Source: Straminergon stramineum (Eukaryota > Streptophyta > Bryopsida > Hypnales > Calliergonaceae). Taken from it: DNA of 64,000 bases. Below, piece after piece: positions 36,236-48,945 of this stretch. The position numbers were made by a program, and so were the translations under genes. The notes under the pieces are model-generated. The model made no database searches, was not told the origin of the DNA, and saw nothing but the letters and a program-made list of their open reading frames with translations. The stretch's first letter is position 1. Each line of letters begins with the position of its first letter. The stretch spans positions 35,444,906 through 35,508,905 of the forward strand of contig OY987264.1 in NCBI GenBank assembly GCA_963920665.1. Direction: 5' to 3'.

Positions 36236-36973
36236 AACTTCGTGGAATATACCCGGCTATTGCTCCCAATACCCGGGAGGAGTTCGACCAGTTCTCAACT
36301 TCGTCTCTCTCCTTCTTCGCCAAGTTTGCTCACCGAGTTCTACAGTGCCCGATTGGCATGAACCCCGCAGCACTGTAATCAGTTAATCACAAGCTCCGAA
36401 GGAGATTCTTAGGTGAGTTGAAGCCATCTTTTGTTTTTCCTGATCCTCTGTTTTCGTTTACGCTTCGATTGCTGTCCATTTCGCTGCTCCATTTTCCAAT
36501 AGTGCGTGACGTTCCTGTGTTTCGATACCTACAACAGAAGACCTTCATTTCTCTCTACTTTCAAACCCTAAGAAGGCTAACCCTAACCTCGATCGGTTTT
36601 TCTGAGGTTTTCAGTGCTCCAGGGTTTTGATTGTAAATGATGAAAGAGCTCTTGCGAGCGATCTACGAGAGGGTTGTTGTAGCGTTCCTTAGGTTTGTAG
36701 TTGATTTGTGAGGATATTTTATGAGGACATGTTTGTGCTAGTGTGCTGCTCGCTTTTTGCATCTCTTGTATATGTTAGGGCTCTACAATTTGTTCTTGAT
36801 TTGTAGGGCAGAGCGCTGCGTGCACAAGCGTCCTAGGAATTCATGTTTCAGGATGACTGTGCTTGAATCAGAATTGTACATTGACCTGGTTGCTTCTTAG
36901 GGTTTGTTCTGGAGTTAAAGACTTCTACGCGAGGACGGGCATGCTTACACTTCTCGCTTGAAATTCTGCCCTA
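36236..36973 (+). promoter_or_regulatory. PBC1 promoter and 5' leader region
   Basis: The composition changes abruptly from AT-rich repeat to a balanced, C/T-rich sequence. A donor-like AG/GTGAGTTG at 36411-36420 suggests an intron in the 5' untranslated leader, with candidate acceptors before the ATG at 36974. AAACCCTAAG (about 36563) and AACCCTAACC (about 36577) are telo-box-like motifs common at plant proteasome and ribosomal genes. The transcription start cannot be fixed. Confidence 0.45.
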
Positions 36974-39960
36974 ATGTCGGTAAGTATTGGCTTCTAATTT
37001 GCATATTGTTACTGTTTCCTTTGAAGTTAAGGTAGAAGGTGCAGAAAGGGACCATTTTAACAGCTGATCGCGATTGGGTCTAGGCCATTGAAACATTGAA
37101 TTTCCCTTGAAGGACAAATGGAAGCCACATCTAACGTAACCTAAGTTGTTTCATATTTTTGAATTCTTGGGGAAGTAGTTGTGAATTTTCAAAGTCTGCA
37201 TCCATATTGTTCTAAAAGTGTTCTCTCCCTTCATTTGTACATTGAAGATTTCAATAAGGTATGGATACTTATAATCGTCACTAATTACAAGTGAGCATAG
37301 TTACTATTACGAAACATAAGTTGTTTTTATTGGACCTTATTGGCATCTGAAAGAGGATTTAATGCACTTTAGGATGCATTATTTGGACACCATATGAATA
37401 AATTATGAGTTTTTAAAGTACCGTCTCTAAGACTAAAACCCAACACTTGGCTCTCATAAACTCTCCTGTTTTGATTTTGTACATCTTATGAAATCAATAT
37501 CTAGGATGGTTTTTGGTTCAAGCGTGGGTTTCGCATTCTGGGCACTGTTGATTGTGGGTACATATCTTATCACCCCATCTGTTGGATTTGACTAGGCCAC
37601 GGTTCTATACGGTTTTATACATTTAGGGCTTGTGGTTTGTTTGATGGACTGCGTTAATGAGGCATGATCCTTTGGGGTGTTGCAGATCACAAGCTACAAT
37701 GGAAGTGCCCTGATTGCCATGGTGGGCAAGAATTGTTTCGCCATAGCGAGTGATCGTCGCCTGGGTGTCAACTTTCAGACGATTGCAACTGACTTTCAGC
37801 GCATCTTCAAGATTCATGACCGTCTCTACATTGGCCTCTCAGGTCTTGCCACAGATGTGCAGACCATGTAAGTGAATTTTACACCGACTTGTAATGAGAT
37901 CTCATAGTTAATGAACAAGATCATTGTTGTCGTTTGAACGGGTAAAATAGAGGCTTCATTAACCATACAGTTCATTAGAGGCACCATTGACCATACAAGT
38001 GAATTTTGATTTATGTTACTTGTGAAAACACTTCATCTATTGACATTTATTTTTTTGCAATAGATTTTCAGCTTAACTCAACATAAATGTGCAAAGTTTT
38101 TGAAGGCGCAAGTTTCTAGACTGTTGTAGAGAAAGACTCAAAGTTCACCTATATGGTGAATGGAACATCTTCCTGACAGTGTGGTGAATGGAGACTTTAC
38201 ATTATCTGAAATGAGTTTTTACGATCGCAGGCATCAACGACTGCAATTCCGTCACAAGTTGTATCAGTTGCGAGAAGAGCGGGACATGCGGCCGGAAACG
38301 TTCGCTAGCCTCGTTTCAGCCATTCTCTATGAGAAAAGGTATGGCAGATTAACCCTTAATTGCCCAAGCTCAAAATCAGAAAGTCCAGTTTGGAAGCTAT
38401 TTGTTGATGATTATAGCAATTTTCAAAACATGTTTCTTTTGATCAATAATGTAAGGTATGATTTCTTCTTCTATTAATACATTTTGTTACCTTCCTTTTT
38501 ACCTTAATGACTTATTTGAACTCCTAAAGATTTGGAAGTAGACACTTTTGGCCATTTGGACACTTGGAGTTGAGTTCCAGTGACGACCTAACAAACAAGT
38601 GTGGTGATTAGTGTAGAGGTAACCAAGGTCCTCTTTGGTGTGTGTGAAGTTGTGTTATTTTTCATTCTGTTTTTTTTGACTGTTGGCATAATTACTGCAG
38701 ATTTGGACCTTACTTCTGTGAGCCCATCATTGCTGGGCTCGGAGAAGATGGAACTCCTTTCATCTGCACTACTGATTTGATCGGTGCCAAGTAACGCCCT
38801 AACCTTTGCTTTCTTCCTCCATGCCTCTGTTTATCTTTCAGGTTTGCATAATATAGTGGTGCCATAATGAGTGATCTGACTTCAGAGTGGTACTTAGAGA
38901 AGCCATGATTCGTCTTTCTAACAAAGGCAAATGAAAATGAGTAGGAATGGAAATGGAATCATACTTTCATAAGTGAAGTCAAGGTTTGTTATGAGTTTTT
39001 GAAGTGTGCTGCCCTCATATCCTACAAGTGCGACTAGGTTACCTCCAAAACTAGCAAATATTGCATCCATAACGGTCCTTTCACTCATCTATTGTGGCCA
39101 CAGTACTTAATTAATATTAACATCACATCAAGATCCTATCTTTACAAAACTTCATCAATAGAATGGAGAAGGGGTGAAGGCATGCCCTATGTTCTTGAAC
39201 CAAAAAAAGGTCTTTTATTTGCAAAAATTTACACTTTAGCTGTATTAAAGAGGTAGATGATCCTATTGTGGCCATCAAGTCACTCCTTTACCATTGCTCG
39301 AAACTATTATAGTGACTAACCATCTCTCACTGTGGTTTGTTTTGCAGGCAGCTGGCAAAGGACTTCGTGGTCTCTGGAACTGCTTCGGAGTCGTTGTATG
39401 GTGCTTGCGAGTCTATGTACAAACCTGATTTGGTATGAAGAAGATTCGTGCCTTATATTTCTCTGCTTTCACTGTGAGGGGTTTGATTTTTGCCAGTCCT
39501 TGTGCTGTTTCTGTAGGAATGATATCCTGAAGTAGGTTTGGATAATCTTATGCTTGCAAACCTGATTTTTGTATGAAGGAAGCTTCATGTCTAGCATTGC
39601 ACTGATTACCAACGTGAGATGCTTGAGTTTTGTTAGTCCTTGTGCCGGTTCTGTAGGAATGATATTCTGAAGTCAGATTTTGATAGTCTGGTGTGCATTA
39701 TGCTGGCAGGGTCCGGAAGAGCTGTTCGAGGTCATATCACAAGCACTATTGTCGTCCGTGGACCGTGATTGCATCAGTGGATGGGGAGGAATTGTTCATG
39801 TCGTGTAAGAACAGCCAAATCTCCTTTTGTTGTGTTCCCTGAAGTTATTGGAGCTATTTCAACCGTCAGTTGGGGCTTATGAGGTAATAATATATCAAAT
39901 TGGTGATGCAGGACACCGGACCAAGTTATCACCAAGACGTTGAAGGGCCGCATGGATTGA
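36974..39960 (+). CDS. PBC1: 20S proteasome subunit beta type-3
   Basis: Exons: 36974-36979, 37686-37867, 38231-38338, 38701-38790, 39348-39432, 39710-39804 and 39912-39960. They total 615 coding bases, 204 residues, exactly the usual plant length, with GT-AG introns and consistent phases. Diagnostic stretches: [101 protein letters not shown] and a C-terminal LKGRMD. Beta-3 is a structural, non-catalytic subunit of the inner ring: it lacks the propeptide and N-terminal catalytic Thr of beta-1, -2 and -5. The first coding exon is only two codons (Met-Ser) before GTAAGT. Nothing looks broken. A longer frame that reads through from intron 2 into exon 3 is an artefact. Confidence 0.96.
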
Positions 39961-41439
39961 GGAGATGGAATTCCTAAACATACGTCTCTGTGTGAACTAA
40001 TGATGTTCTGGCACTGTGTCAATTTGAATTCGTGAGGCATTGAACGCACTATGTGCATAGGCTACCATCGTCAGCATTGTAGCTGTTGTAAGTTCAATAT
40101 TTGATGCAGTCTTGAACTGATGTTGGAACTTGATTTGGTTACACACTGGATGTAAGGTCGACTAGCCTATTACCACGTAAATTAGCAATCTAGGTATCTT
40201 GTGCAATGTGCTTATGGTCCGTTCTCACCTGGCGTTAGGCAACCGGTGTTTGGATAGGAACGGGCTGTTAATTGCAAGGGCATTCACACCTGCGCAGTTT
40301 CGTAACCACCGATCCTACGTGGGTGGTGATGTGGAGTTCATTTAAGAGCGCTCCTGCAGCAACTGCAGCAACGAATACTATTTTAAGCACTGGCTCCTAA
40401 GAAATAACTTTCAATCTTCAAAAAATCTAGATCTCAGAAAATTGTGGGCAGTCTTAGCTAATGGGGGTCACAGTGCCTCATTACGAAAGAGCGGTTTCCA
40501 AAAGTGGTGGAAAAGCTGCTCCTGTAGACCACCTCGATCCGTTGCAGTGACAACATATTGTTGAAGAGTGATTGCAAATTGATTGTTGCCAAATCAATGA
40601 ATACTCAATTCTTGATGTGGAATTTTTGTTGGGTATGCTTTACTGAGAGTGCAATAGCCTATGCAATGTCCTACACAATGAAAAGAAAGGAGATGCGCCT
40701 TGCCTCACCTAGCTCGTAGATGGAGATGTGATCGCACCTTGCATTGAATCACATCATCTTTTCTTGTCAAATTTTCTGAAGCTTTGGTTCAATGGATTGA
40801 TGTATCGGGTTGTGAAGTTTTTAGGAAGGATCTGTGGATGTTCAGAGACGGAATGGATTTCGGAAGTCTTTAGTATTTCACCTACTTTGAATGTTTCCCT
40901 TGCTTCTATTACCAGACATGGGAGTACTTAGTTTCAGAATTTTGTCTTTGGTCGAAGATATTCAATGCATGGCAACGTGAAAGAAGCCCCACAACTTTGT
41001 TGAAAACAAACCTCTATAGTCTTCATGAGCTCCCCCTGACCTAGACAAAATCAACCAAACTACAATTGAAGGCGCTAAATGGAAATTGTGAAAGAGCTTC
41101 TATGCAACACCTAATTCATTTAGTGCAAGACCAAATTTGTTCACAAACTCCACAGTGCAGCTTCTCAGAACAAGAAGCAATAGATTTCTATTGAAACTGA
41201 GGCGAGAGAGGGGGAGGGGCATTAGTAACTGTCCCCTCAGGTATAAACACCTAGAAGCTAATAATACATGCTCGCACAGTATGGGAGTATTATCCCCCAA
41301 GCCAACTCAACAAAAAGGGCCCTACCAAGAATTTTACAGTGCTCTTATTTCTTATGAGTTGTTCTTTCATAACGCCAAGTGCGAACATACCTTTATTGTT
41401 GCCTTTATTTTTTATTAGTTGAGTGGACTCAAATGCACG
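39961..41439. other. 3' flank of PBC1 and intergenic DNA
   Basis: The first 200-250 bases are probably 3' untranslated sequence. The rest, including frames at 40728-40931 and 41100-41418, shows no recognisable domain, RNA gene or repeat. Confidence 0.5.
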
Positions 41440-42725
41440 TGGAATCATATTAATTTGATAAAAACTGAAATTGACATGAATTTTGTAACACATTTGGTGC
41501 AAAATTATACTACAATCAATAGGTGGGGGTCATGACCATCACTTAAAAAGTTAAGATCAGTGACTTGCCATCCTAACAGTATTTGATGAATGTTTTGAAT
41601 GCAAAAGTTCAACATTCTAAAAGCACCTCATGTATTGCATGATGGAAGCTCTGCCACCCTAATGTTGTTTGATGAATGTTTTAAATGCACAAGTTCAACC
41701 TTCTAAAATCACCTCATGTATTGCATGATGGAAGTTGTAGCTTGTTTTGACAAGCATTTGTTTACAACTAAGTCCACTTGAACCAACATTTGATGAACCA
41801 CATCATCATCATGTAACCATCCATAAGTAGATATGAATCTAATATCATTCTCTTTCAATAGCACCTAATTATTTGCCTATAAAAAATGAAGTACCCATTT
41901 TGTGAAAATGGGTGATGTTCATTGTGCAAATGGGAGGATCCACTAAATGTTGGAAGCGCGGTATTGATAACAATAGTTTGATCTACCTTCCTTAAAAGTC
42001 TTTTTTGACTTGATGTAGGTGAAAACTAATCTCATAAAAAATAGAGTCACTTATAATCCTAGTAAGTTGTATAAAGGGATATACCCTTGAAATGTTGAAC
42101 AAATGTAGTTATGGAATTGGAAAGAGGGTCTTGATAATGGGTACATGTCTTTTCCATCACATGAAACAAAATTTTGGTTTTCAAAATTAAAAACTTTCTA
42201 GAATATAATTTAATACAATCATTCAATATAATATATGCATGCACCAACATACGACCCTCCATTCAACAAAATAAGGTAGATCAACCTACCTTATTACCAT
42301 CTACTAGGTCCTCTCATTTGCACAATAGATGTCATCTATTTCTCCAAAGTGTGTAACGCATTTTCTTTGAACAAATGCTTTGGGTGCTAATGAAAGAGAA
42401 TGATATTATGTTCATATCTATTTATAGATGGTAACAAGCTAATAAAGATATAGTTCATTAAAGGTTGGTTCAAGTGGGCTTACTTGTAAACAAATGCTTG
42501 TCAAAACAAGCTACAATTCCAAGTATTAAAAGAGGTGCTTTTAGAATGTTGAACTTGTGCTTTTAAAACACTCAACAAATGGTATTAGGGTAGTGGGTCA
42601 CTGATCTTGAACCTTTTTAAGTGATGATTATGACCCCCACCTACTGATGGTTTTATATTTTTGCATCAAATATATTTAAAAATTCATGTCAATTTCAATT
42701 TTTATCATATTAATATGATTCAACT
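41440..42725. mobile_element. foldback element with arms of about 350-430 bases
   Basis: The arm at 41440-41870 and the arm at about 42375-42725 are reverse complements, for example ACTGAAATTGACATGAATTT against AAATTCATGTCAATTTCAAT, TAGGTGGGGGTCATGACC against its inverse near 42628-42645, and CATTCTCTTTCAATAGCACC against GGTGCTAATGAAAGAGAATG. The left arm has an extra tandem copy of about 86 bases (41566-41651 and 41652-41737) that the right arm lacks. The central 500 bases are AT-rich and non-coding. Confidence 0.85.
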
Positions 42726-45118
42726 TGTATTGCATTCATGTCACATTTTTTTATCTATGTCTCTTATCATTGTATGCACTTCGATCCAACAATAATATTT
42801 GAAATCAACCGTAAACAATTCCACAACAATGTGGGAGTTTCTAACGTTGTGGTAGGAGGTGAAATGGGTGGTTTCACTAGCAAAGTTAGTCTTTTCGTTG
42901 CCTGCCCTTTCAGACTCTATCCTTTACATGTTGACCAAAGAGACCAACGAATGTTGAGGTGCTTGGAGGGCATAGTCAAAGACCAATTCATGTCGTGCTA
43001 GAGCCAAGAAGTGTCACCCTTGAAAAGATAACGTGGAAAGTGTTGTTAGCATTAGGGCGAATTTCCATTGCTATTTTCGGACTTACACGAAACTTACTAT
43101 TGTTGTGCCTCTTTATAGTTTGGATTGAGGATGTTCTTAGTTCTTTAAATTCCAAACCTACAAACATATCTATCCTATAATTCAATAATTTCACCATACT
43201 AAAGTACAGTACAAACAATTACTATATAAGCACATTATTCAAATGAGTGGACAACCTTTAGAGGTCTTTATATTCAAAAAATGGATGCTCCTTGGTTAAA
43301 AGGACTATTTGTGATATTTGATTAAAATTTAGAAAATAAAGCTTTGAAAGTTATCTTTCTACCCCATTTCAAAACTTTGAAAAAAAACAAAAAATGTCCA
43401 TGAATTATTGCAATTCAAAGCTTGGTGAGGTAAAATTTTAATTGCTATATATAGTAGGGTGATTGCAAGAAACACCTATACTATTTTGTGTCACATGTGA
43501 TGTGCTGATTTGTTTATTAGCCATAAATTTTGCATTTTGGCTCCAAATGACTCCACATTTATAAGGTGCTCATGACTATTATACACCTTATGTAATTTTT
43601 TTGGCAATTTTCATAAATGTTTTATTATCTAAAAATAGCTCCAAATTTTATGTTACACTTGCTATTTTGAAAGGGTTTAGTACTATTTAGTACCTCCCCC
43701 AAAAAATTTGGAGGTGAATTTTGGAAGGGATGGTCTTCTAATAGACTTTTAGCTATTGCTTGAAGAAGTTTTTAAAATAATTCATTGTATGTATGGATAA
43801 TTTCGTTAAAATGGCGCCATTCTGCAACTTTGGCACTTTTATGGTTTTAAGTACATGGTCTAAAAATGGCTTATGAAATATGACATTTTAATGAAATTCC
43901 CTATAAGTTGTGTGGAAGTCCACAAAGTCCACTTCTTTCTGCTTGCATTTCAAACATTTTTGCGGTTCTTTTGGTGAATAACCATCTTCACAAAGTTATT
44001 ACAAATAAACAATTTTCATATTCATAATTTAATTTTTTCTCCTATTTTTTTCTAATTAAAACATTGAAGTATTTATTTTCTTGAGATTTAACAATTCTCT
44101 ATACTTCTCTATACACCTATAAAATATTATTTGTATTTTATCTGTATTTTATAATTTTAAAATGATTATTAAATTTAAATTTAAAAATATCTTCACTCAT
44201 TTGGTCAAATTTCTAGATGATTTTAATATTTATTCTGATTCATATAATTTTATGTATAAATTATATTAATAAAAGTTATAAAAATTAGATTTTTCCACTA
44301 CACATTCTAGAATCATTAACTACTATAGAACAAACTTTTATTCATTGTAAATAGAAATTATAATTTATTTATTAAAAAATAATATAAAATCTATATTTAT
44401 CTTGATCACAATGATTTGATTTAAGATCATTGCCAACTTGGGTTTTTTGGGCATAAACAAGACTTTATGGAATTTAAAAAATATTTGAACGATTATTTTT
44501 TTCTTTGAAGAAGTTTCATATTAATTAGATTTTTTTAATATTTATCAATTTTTTTTATTATTATAAAATTATAACAATGATGATTTAGAGTTTTTTCACC
44601 TTGATAGACAATTTGTAGTTTTATGTAATAAAATATCAAACATATTGAAAATCGAATATGAATTCAAAGCCTAACTTGAGCTTGAAAAAAAAGTTTGACC
44701 ATACAGCATAGGAAATATAGTGTAAAGGTTGTCAATATGCTTAGAAAATAATTTCAAGCAACACACAATACTACCACTTACATTCAACAATACTAAACCA
44801 ACCCAAATATTTATATACAAAGTCAATTTGTTAGGTATACTAAGCACACAAATCATACATCTTCAATTATAAAAAAATCACCTTTCTTAACTCATTCTTA
44901 TAAAAATATTAAATTACAAAAATTATAAGATGCTTCAAATACATCTTAACAAATTAAAATAAGAGCAAGTAAGGTAGCCAAATGAATCCATTTTTGATCA
45001 CTTAAGGAATTTAGCATACATCTGAACTATAGGTATGGTGAGATAAAAAAAAATTCCTTGTATAGAGAAATAGATTTTAGAAGGATTTATATATTTTTTT
45101 ACAGTTTTTTCCTCAAAT
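42726..45118. other. very AT-rich stretch without genes
   Basis: No gene is supported. At 43457 GGGTGATTGCAAGAAACACC is an end of the family C elements described at 54812 and 58261; its partner end was not found. The part from 44000 to 44650 is extremely AT-rich. Confidence 0.5.
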
Positions 45119-45300
45119 GGATATTTCATTAAAACAGTGGTATTCTACAAACTTAGCACTTTGCGGTTTGCATTGTGTAGTTTGAAATGTATAACTCCTA
45201 GATTTCAGACTGTGCGTTCTGAAATAGTGAAATCTATACCTGTCCTAGAAAATAAATGAAAAAATGGCATATGAATACTGCCATTTTAACAAAATATCTG
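45119..45300. mobile_element. family A MITE, diverged
   Basis: Ends ATATTTCATTAAAACAGTGG and CTGCCATTTTAACAAAATAT are inverted repeats of the family whose cleanest copies are at 51316 and 52753. The interior keeps CTCCTAGATTTCAGACTGTG and CCTAGAAAATAAATG. Confidence 0.75.
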
Positions 45301-45368
45301 TTTTCAATAAAAATATTACCATGAATTTTTTTCATGAAGATTCCATCCAACTTATTCTTGGTATACAA

Positions 45369-45527
45369 GGGATTTCATTCACATGGTATATTCCATGCAC
45401 CATTTTTAGACCTTGCGGTCAAAATTATAAAAGTGACATCTAGGATAGGTGTACATTTCAAACTGTGTGGTCTAAATTGTAATAAGTGCCAAAGTTGTAG
45501 AATGGTGCCATTTTAATGAAATTCCCC
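45369..45527. mobile_element. family A-like MITE, opposite orientation
   Basis: The interior GGTGTACATTTCAAACTGTG and the right end ATGGTGCCATTTTAATGAAA match the family A theme in reverse order relative to 45119. The left end is weak. Confidence 0.5.
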
Positions 45528-45837
45528 ATGTATATAGGTCACCTTCTTTCCAACCATAGGTTGATTACAAAATTGACAATGCTTCAATGTAAGTGATAAT
45601 TATGGCTTTCAATGTAAATTTTGTGAATGTGTGATCATTCTATGCTTTTAGTGTACACTTCCCGGACATTTCAGTTGCTCTTGCTCTGCATAAGCTGTCA
45701 TCTATACCTTGACTAATTGGAAACATAGCAACCTAACCTTTGAAAATAGGTGGCTCGTTAGAAATAGATCCACTACCTTAGAGACTTTAAGAAAAATGAA
45801 GTTCATAATTCAGTCTATTTGGGAAAAGGACATCAAA

Positions 45838-46014
45838 CGGGTATTTTGTTAAAATGGCAATATTCCACAAACTTGGCATTTTTTCGGTTCAAACTGTGCA
45901 GTCTGAAATGTACACAGCTCCTAGATTTCAGAGTGAGTGGTCTGAAATGTATACCATTCCTAGAAAATAAATGGAAAAATGGCACATGAATACCGTCATT
46001 TTAATGAAATATTA
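45838..46014. mobile_element. family A MITE
   Basis: The left end GGTATTTTGTTAAAATGGCA and right end ACCGTCATTTTAATGAAATA enclose GTGCAGTCTGAAATGTACAC and CCTAGAAAATAAATGGAAAA, as in the other copies. It is 177 bases long and non-coding. Confidence 0.8.
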
Positions 46015-46147
46015 GTTATAGACCACTAGTAGAAAAATGCAATCTGCAACTTCATTTATAGTTGAGTTTTGAGTTGTATAGGACATACAAGAGGACATAA
46101 GTAACAACTAGTAGTACAAAATGATTGCTATATTGTTTTTTGGGTTA

Positions 46148-47200
46148 ACCCCTAAAGTTCCTTGACTGTGTTATCACCAAACACTCTAAAAAATTGCCAT
46201 TTCTAATACAAGTACCAAACAGTTTTTGAAAAATATCATTTTTGGACACATGTAATCGTAAGATCTTGTATTACACTAGATTGAGAAGATGTGAAAAAAA
46301 TTTCAGAAAATTTCACTGTGTAGATTGCAAGATATTAGAATTTGAAGTGACAAAAATCTTTTTCTTGGCCTAATGAAAAAACGGGCAGCTGCACTTCACA
46401 AGGTCACATTTGTATGAAAAAATGTCCAAAATGGTGGTGCTTCTTTAGATTACTTTTTCAAGGCAAGTTGGCTACATGCTTGAAAATTTTCAGATAATTT
46501 GGAATTGTATAACATGTAAGAAAAAAATAGTATGTAGAAAGATGCAGAGAATGATTCAAAATACTAAATTGTTAACAATTTATTAATGAAATTGAAAAAT
46601 GCCAATTCCAATGGTTGTAATGTTTTAATAAACAATATACACCTAATGTTTTTATTTTTTTTCCAAAAATATTGACAATTGAGTTAAATGAAGGACTTCA
46701 AAGTTTATTTTAAAATAGAGAAACCATAATTGCCCACAAACAAAAAATCCTCATAACTGTTGACTCATTGATCAAAATGGAATGATTCAAAGCTTTCTAT
46801 GTATATGTAAATCTAGTAAACCAATTTCAAATTTTTATTTTTGAAAAAAATTATTTTTTCAGATCTACCCAGACTGCCCAAGTTGAGAAACAAACTACAC
46901 ATTAGGCTATAACTTTTGACTCATATTTTCAAATGCCCTGAAATTTAGTGTATATGAAAAATATTCCTTGTCCACACCTTCTATTAAATTTTGGACCAAA
47001 AACATGAAAATCTCTAGTCATATGTACCTACCCAAAATTGCTATATTGCCAAAAAATGCACCTTGATAGGCAATTTCATTAAAATGGTGGTATTACGGTA
47101 AAATGGCACAGAATATGTTAGGAATTGCATGACATTCCATCAAAATGGCGGAATAATACCGCCATTTTAATGAATTTGCCTATACTTGGTCCTTTAGGGG
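46148..47200. mobile_element. family B element, complete (1053 bases)
   Basis: The left end is TTAA then CCCCTAAAGTTCCTTG (46144-46163); the right end is CTTGGTCCTTTAGGGG then TTAA (47185-47204). The interior shares CATTTCTAATACAAG, the AGAAAATTTCACTGTGTAGA block and GGACTTCAAAGTTTATTTTA with other copies. A small palindrome of another family is nested at 47070-47186. Confidence 0.8.
47070..47186. mobile_element. small palindromic MITE (family E) inside a family B element
   Basis: AGGCAATTTCATTAAAATGG and CCATTTTAATGAATTTGCCT are inverted repeats bounding about 117 bases, with a further GGTGGTATTA and TAATACCGCC pair inside. A relative at 54778-55691 is split by another element. Confidence 0.75.
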
Positions 47201-47296
47201 TTAAGTCATTGTGGAGTCGTTGTTTAAGACATTTCAGTTGCATGAATACAATGGTGGTTTTCCATGTTGTTGCTTACTTGGAAGTTCATTAATTAA

Positions 47297-47432
47297 GGAA
47301 GGTATTCCACAAACTTGGCACTTTGAGTACACCTCTCCTAGATTTCAGACCTGCGGTCTGAAATCTACACAAGTCCTAGAAACTAAATGGAAAAATGGCG
47401 TATGAATTCCGCCATTTTAATGAAATATCTGT
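47297..47432. mobile_element. family A MITE lacking its left end
   Basis: It begins within the family at GGTATTCCACAAACTTGGCA and ends CCGCCATTTTAATGAAATAT. The middle holds GATTTCAGACCTGCGGTCTGAAA. Confidence 0.7.
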
Positions 47433-47539
47433 TGATTATGCGGATGCTCACGTGTGCATAGTAATTAAAACAGCTTTTTTAGTCACCAAGGCTTTGTTTC
47501 CAGTTTGACACCTACGTGACATTCAGACTTTATATCTTC

Positions 47540-47929
47540 AGTTGGCAAGTGAATTGCTTATAACCTTGACTTGAACCAAGCAACCGACTTAGAATTGTCT
47601 TCAGATAAACTGCGAAAATCAAAGTGGTCAAGTACGTTTCTGAATCTATCTGTGGGAATCTGCGAGAGCAGCCTCCTTTGGCCGTCAACAGGCTCTCGTT
47701 CTTCTTCACAATCTTCGATTTCAACAAAGTTTTCCAGTGTCAGCCTGCCTGGTATTAATACAGGAGGCGCACACATCAACTTCAGCCCAGATAACCATTA
47801 CACGGGAAGTTTCAACTTGATGAGAAGCGCCAGCACGAAATATGTGCGAGATTACTATTCTGGTGAAGTTGCGGATGCACTCGGGGATCCAATCATCTAT
47901 TTGAAACCGGAAAATTAATATGAGCATTG
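47540..47929 (+). pseudogene. decayed coding segment, copy 1 of a duplicated pair
   Basis: It shares TTGAACCAAGCAACCGACTT, ATCTGTGGGAATCTGCGAGA and the downstream coding block with copy 2 at 48555-48945. In one frame it gives HYTGSFNLMRSASTKYVRDY then GEVADALGDPIIY, which looks protein-like; upstream, the best match to copy 2 is in a different frame, so indels have scrambled it. I do not recognise the family. A family A MITE starts directly after it. Confidence 0.5.
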
Positions 47930-48089
47930 GACGGATTTTTGTTAAAATGGCGGTATTCCGCAAACTTGGCACTTTTACGTTTAGACTGTGCGGTCTAATA
48001 TGTACCTCTGGTATGTACACCTCTCCTAGAATTTAGACCCTGCCGTTTAAAATCTGTACCACTCCTAGAAAATGAATGGGAAAATGGCG
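47930..48089. mobile_element. family A MITE at the end of copy 1
   Basis: It starts ACGGATTTTTGTTAAAATGG and runs to GGGAAAATGGCG, lacking the last part of the right inverted end. In copy 2 the corresponding place (about 48925-48975) has no such element, and the sequence CAACACCCACGTTCC resumes after both. Confidence 0.7.
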
Positions 48090-48404
48090 TCAACACCCAC
48101 GTTCCATCATGTATTGCGTGTAAAGGCCTCAATCACTCACTTTTCAATTTAGAATTAATATCTAGAAGATAAAGAAGCTGATCAGTTGCTCACAGCTAAA
48201 TGCATAATGTAAGTCTTTTGTATAAGGATTCAAATTCTAGATTCGGAAGAATAGATTTGATCAATATCAAAGTTATATCTATTCATAAGACTCGCACTGT
48301 GAAAGCTCGAGGCACCTCTGGACGACCGGCAAGACCAAACAGGGGCTCTTTTGTATTCAGCGCCTTCTACAATTGCGAGTGACACGATTTTGACCAGCAG
48401 GAAG

Positions 48405-48945
48405 ATGCCATCTTTAATTCAACAGCTACCGACGTCAAAACAGAGGATGACTACGAAAAAAGATGCTCGAGCATCAAATACAAGTACACCGCAAAGCAAT
48501 TGTGATTCATGTCGTCTCCAGAAGGCGGTTCTTGATCACATTCAGAATTACCTTCAGAATTCATTGCTTGTAAGAGACTTAAACCTTGGTTTGAACCAAG
48601 CAACCGACTTAGTTAGTACTGTCTCTGGAGAAAGTGGTCAAGTTTCTTCAGGAATCTATCTGTGGGAATCTGCGAGAGCAGCTTCCTTTGGCACCGGGCT
48701 CTTATCCTTCCTCACAAGCTTCGATTTCAACAAAACATTCCAGTGCCAGTCCTGGTAGTAAAGGAGGCGTACGTACAACTCAACGTCAGACCGGATGACC
48801 GTTATACTGGAAGTTTAATGATGATGAGAAGTGCAACCACGAAGTGTATCCGAGATTCCTGTTCAATTCTAGTGAAGTTGCGGATGCACTCAAGGATCCA
48901 ATCATCTATTCGAAGAGCGAAAATATGACCATTGGTGTAGCCTTC
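48405..48945 (+). pseudogene. unrecognised coding segment, copy 2 of the pair
   Basis: An open frame from ATG at 48405 runs to TAG at 48756-48758 (118 residues; CDSCRLQKAVLDHIQNYLQN, later GQVSSGIYLWESARAASFG and LTSFDFNKTF). The TAG falls where copy 1 has TAT. After it, the conserved block (DRYTGSLMMMRSATTKCIRD) is in another frame. It is therefore probably decayed or an incomplete exon. I know no family for it and do not assign a function. Confidence 0.45.
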
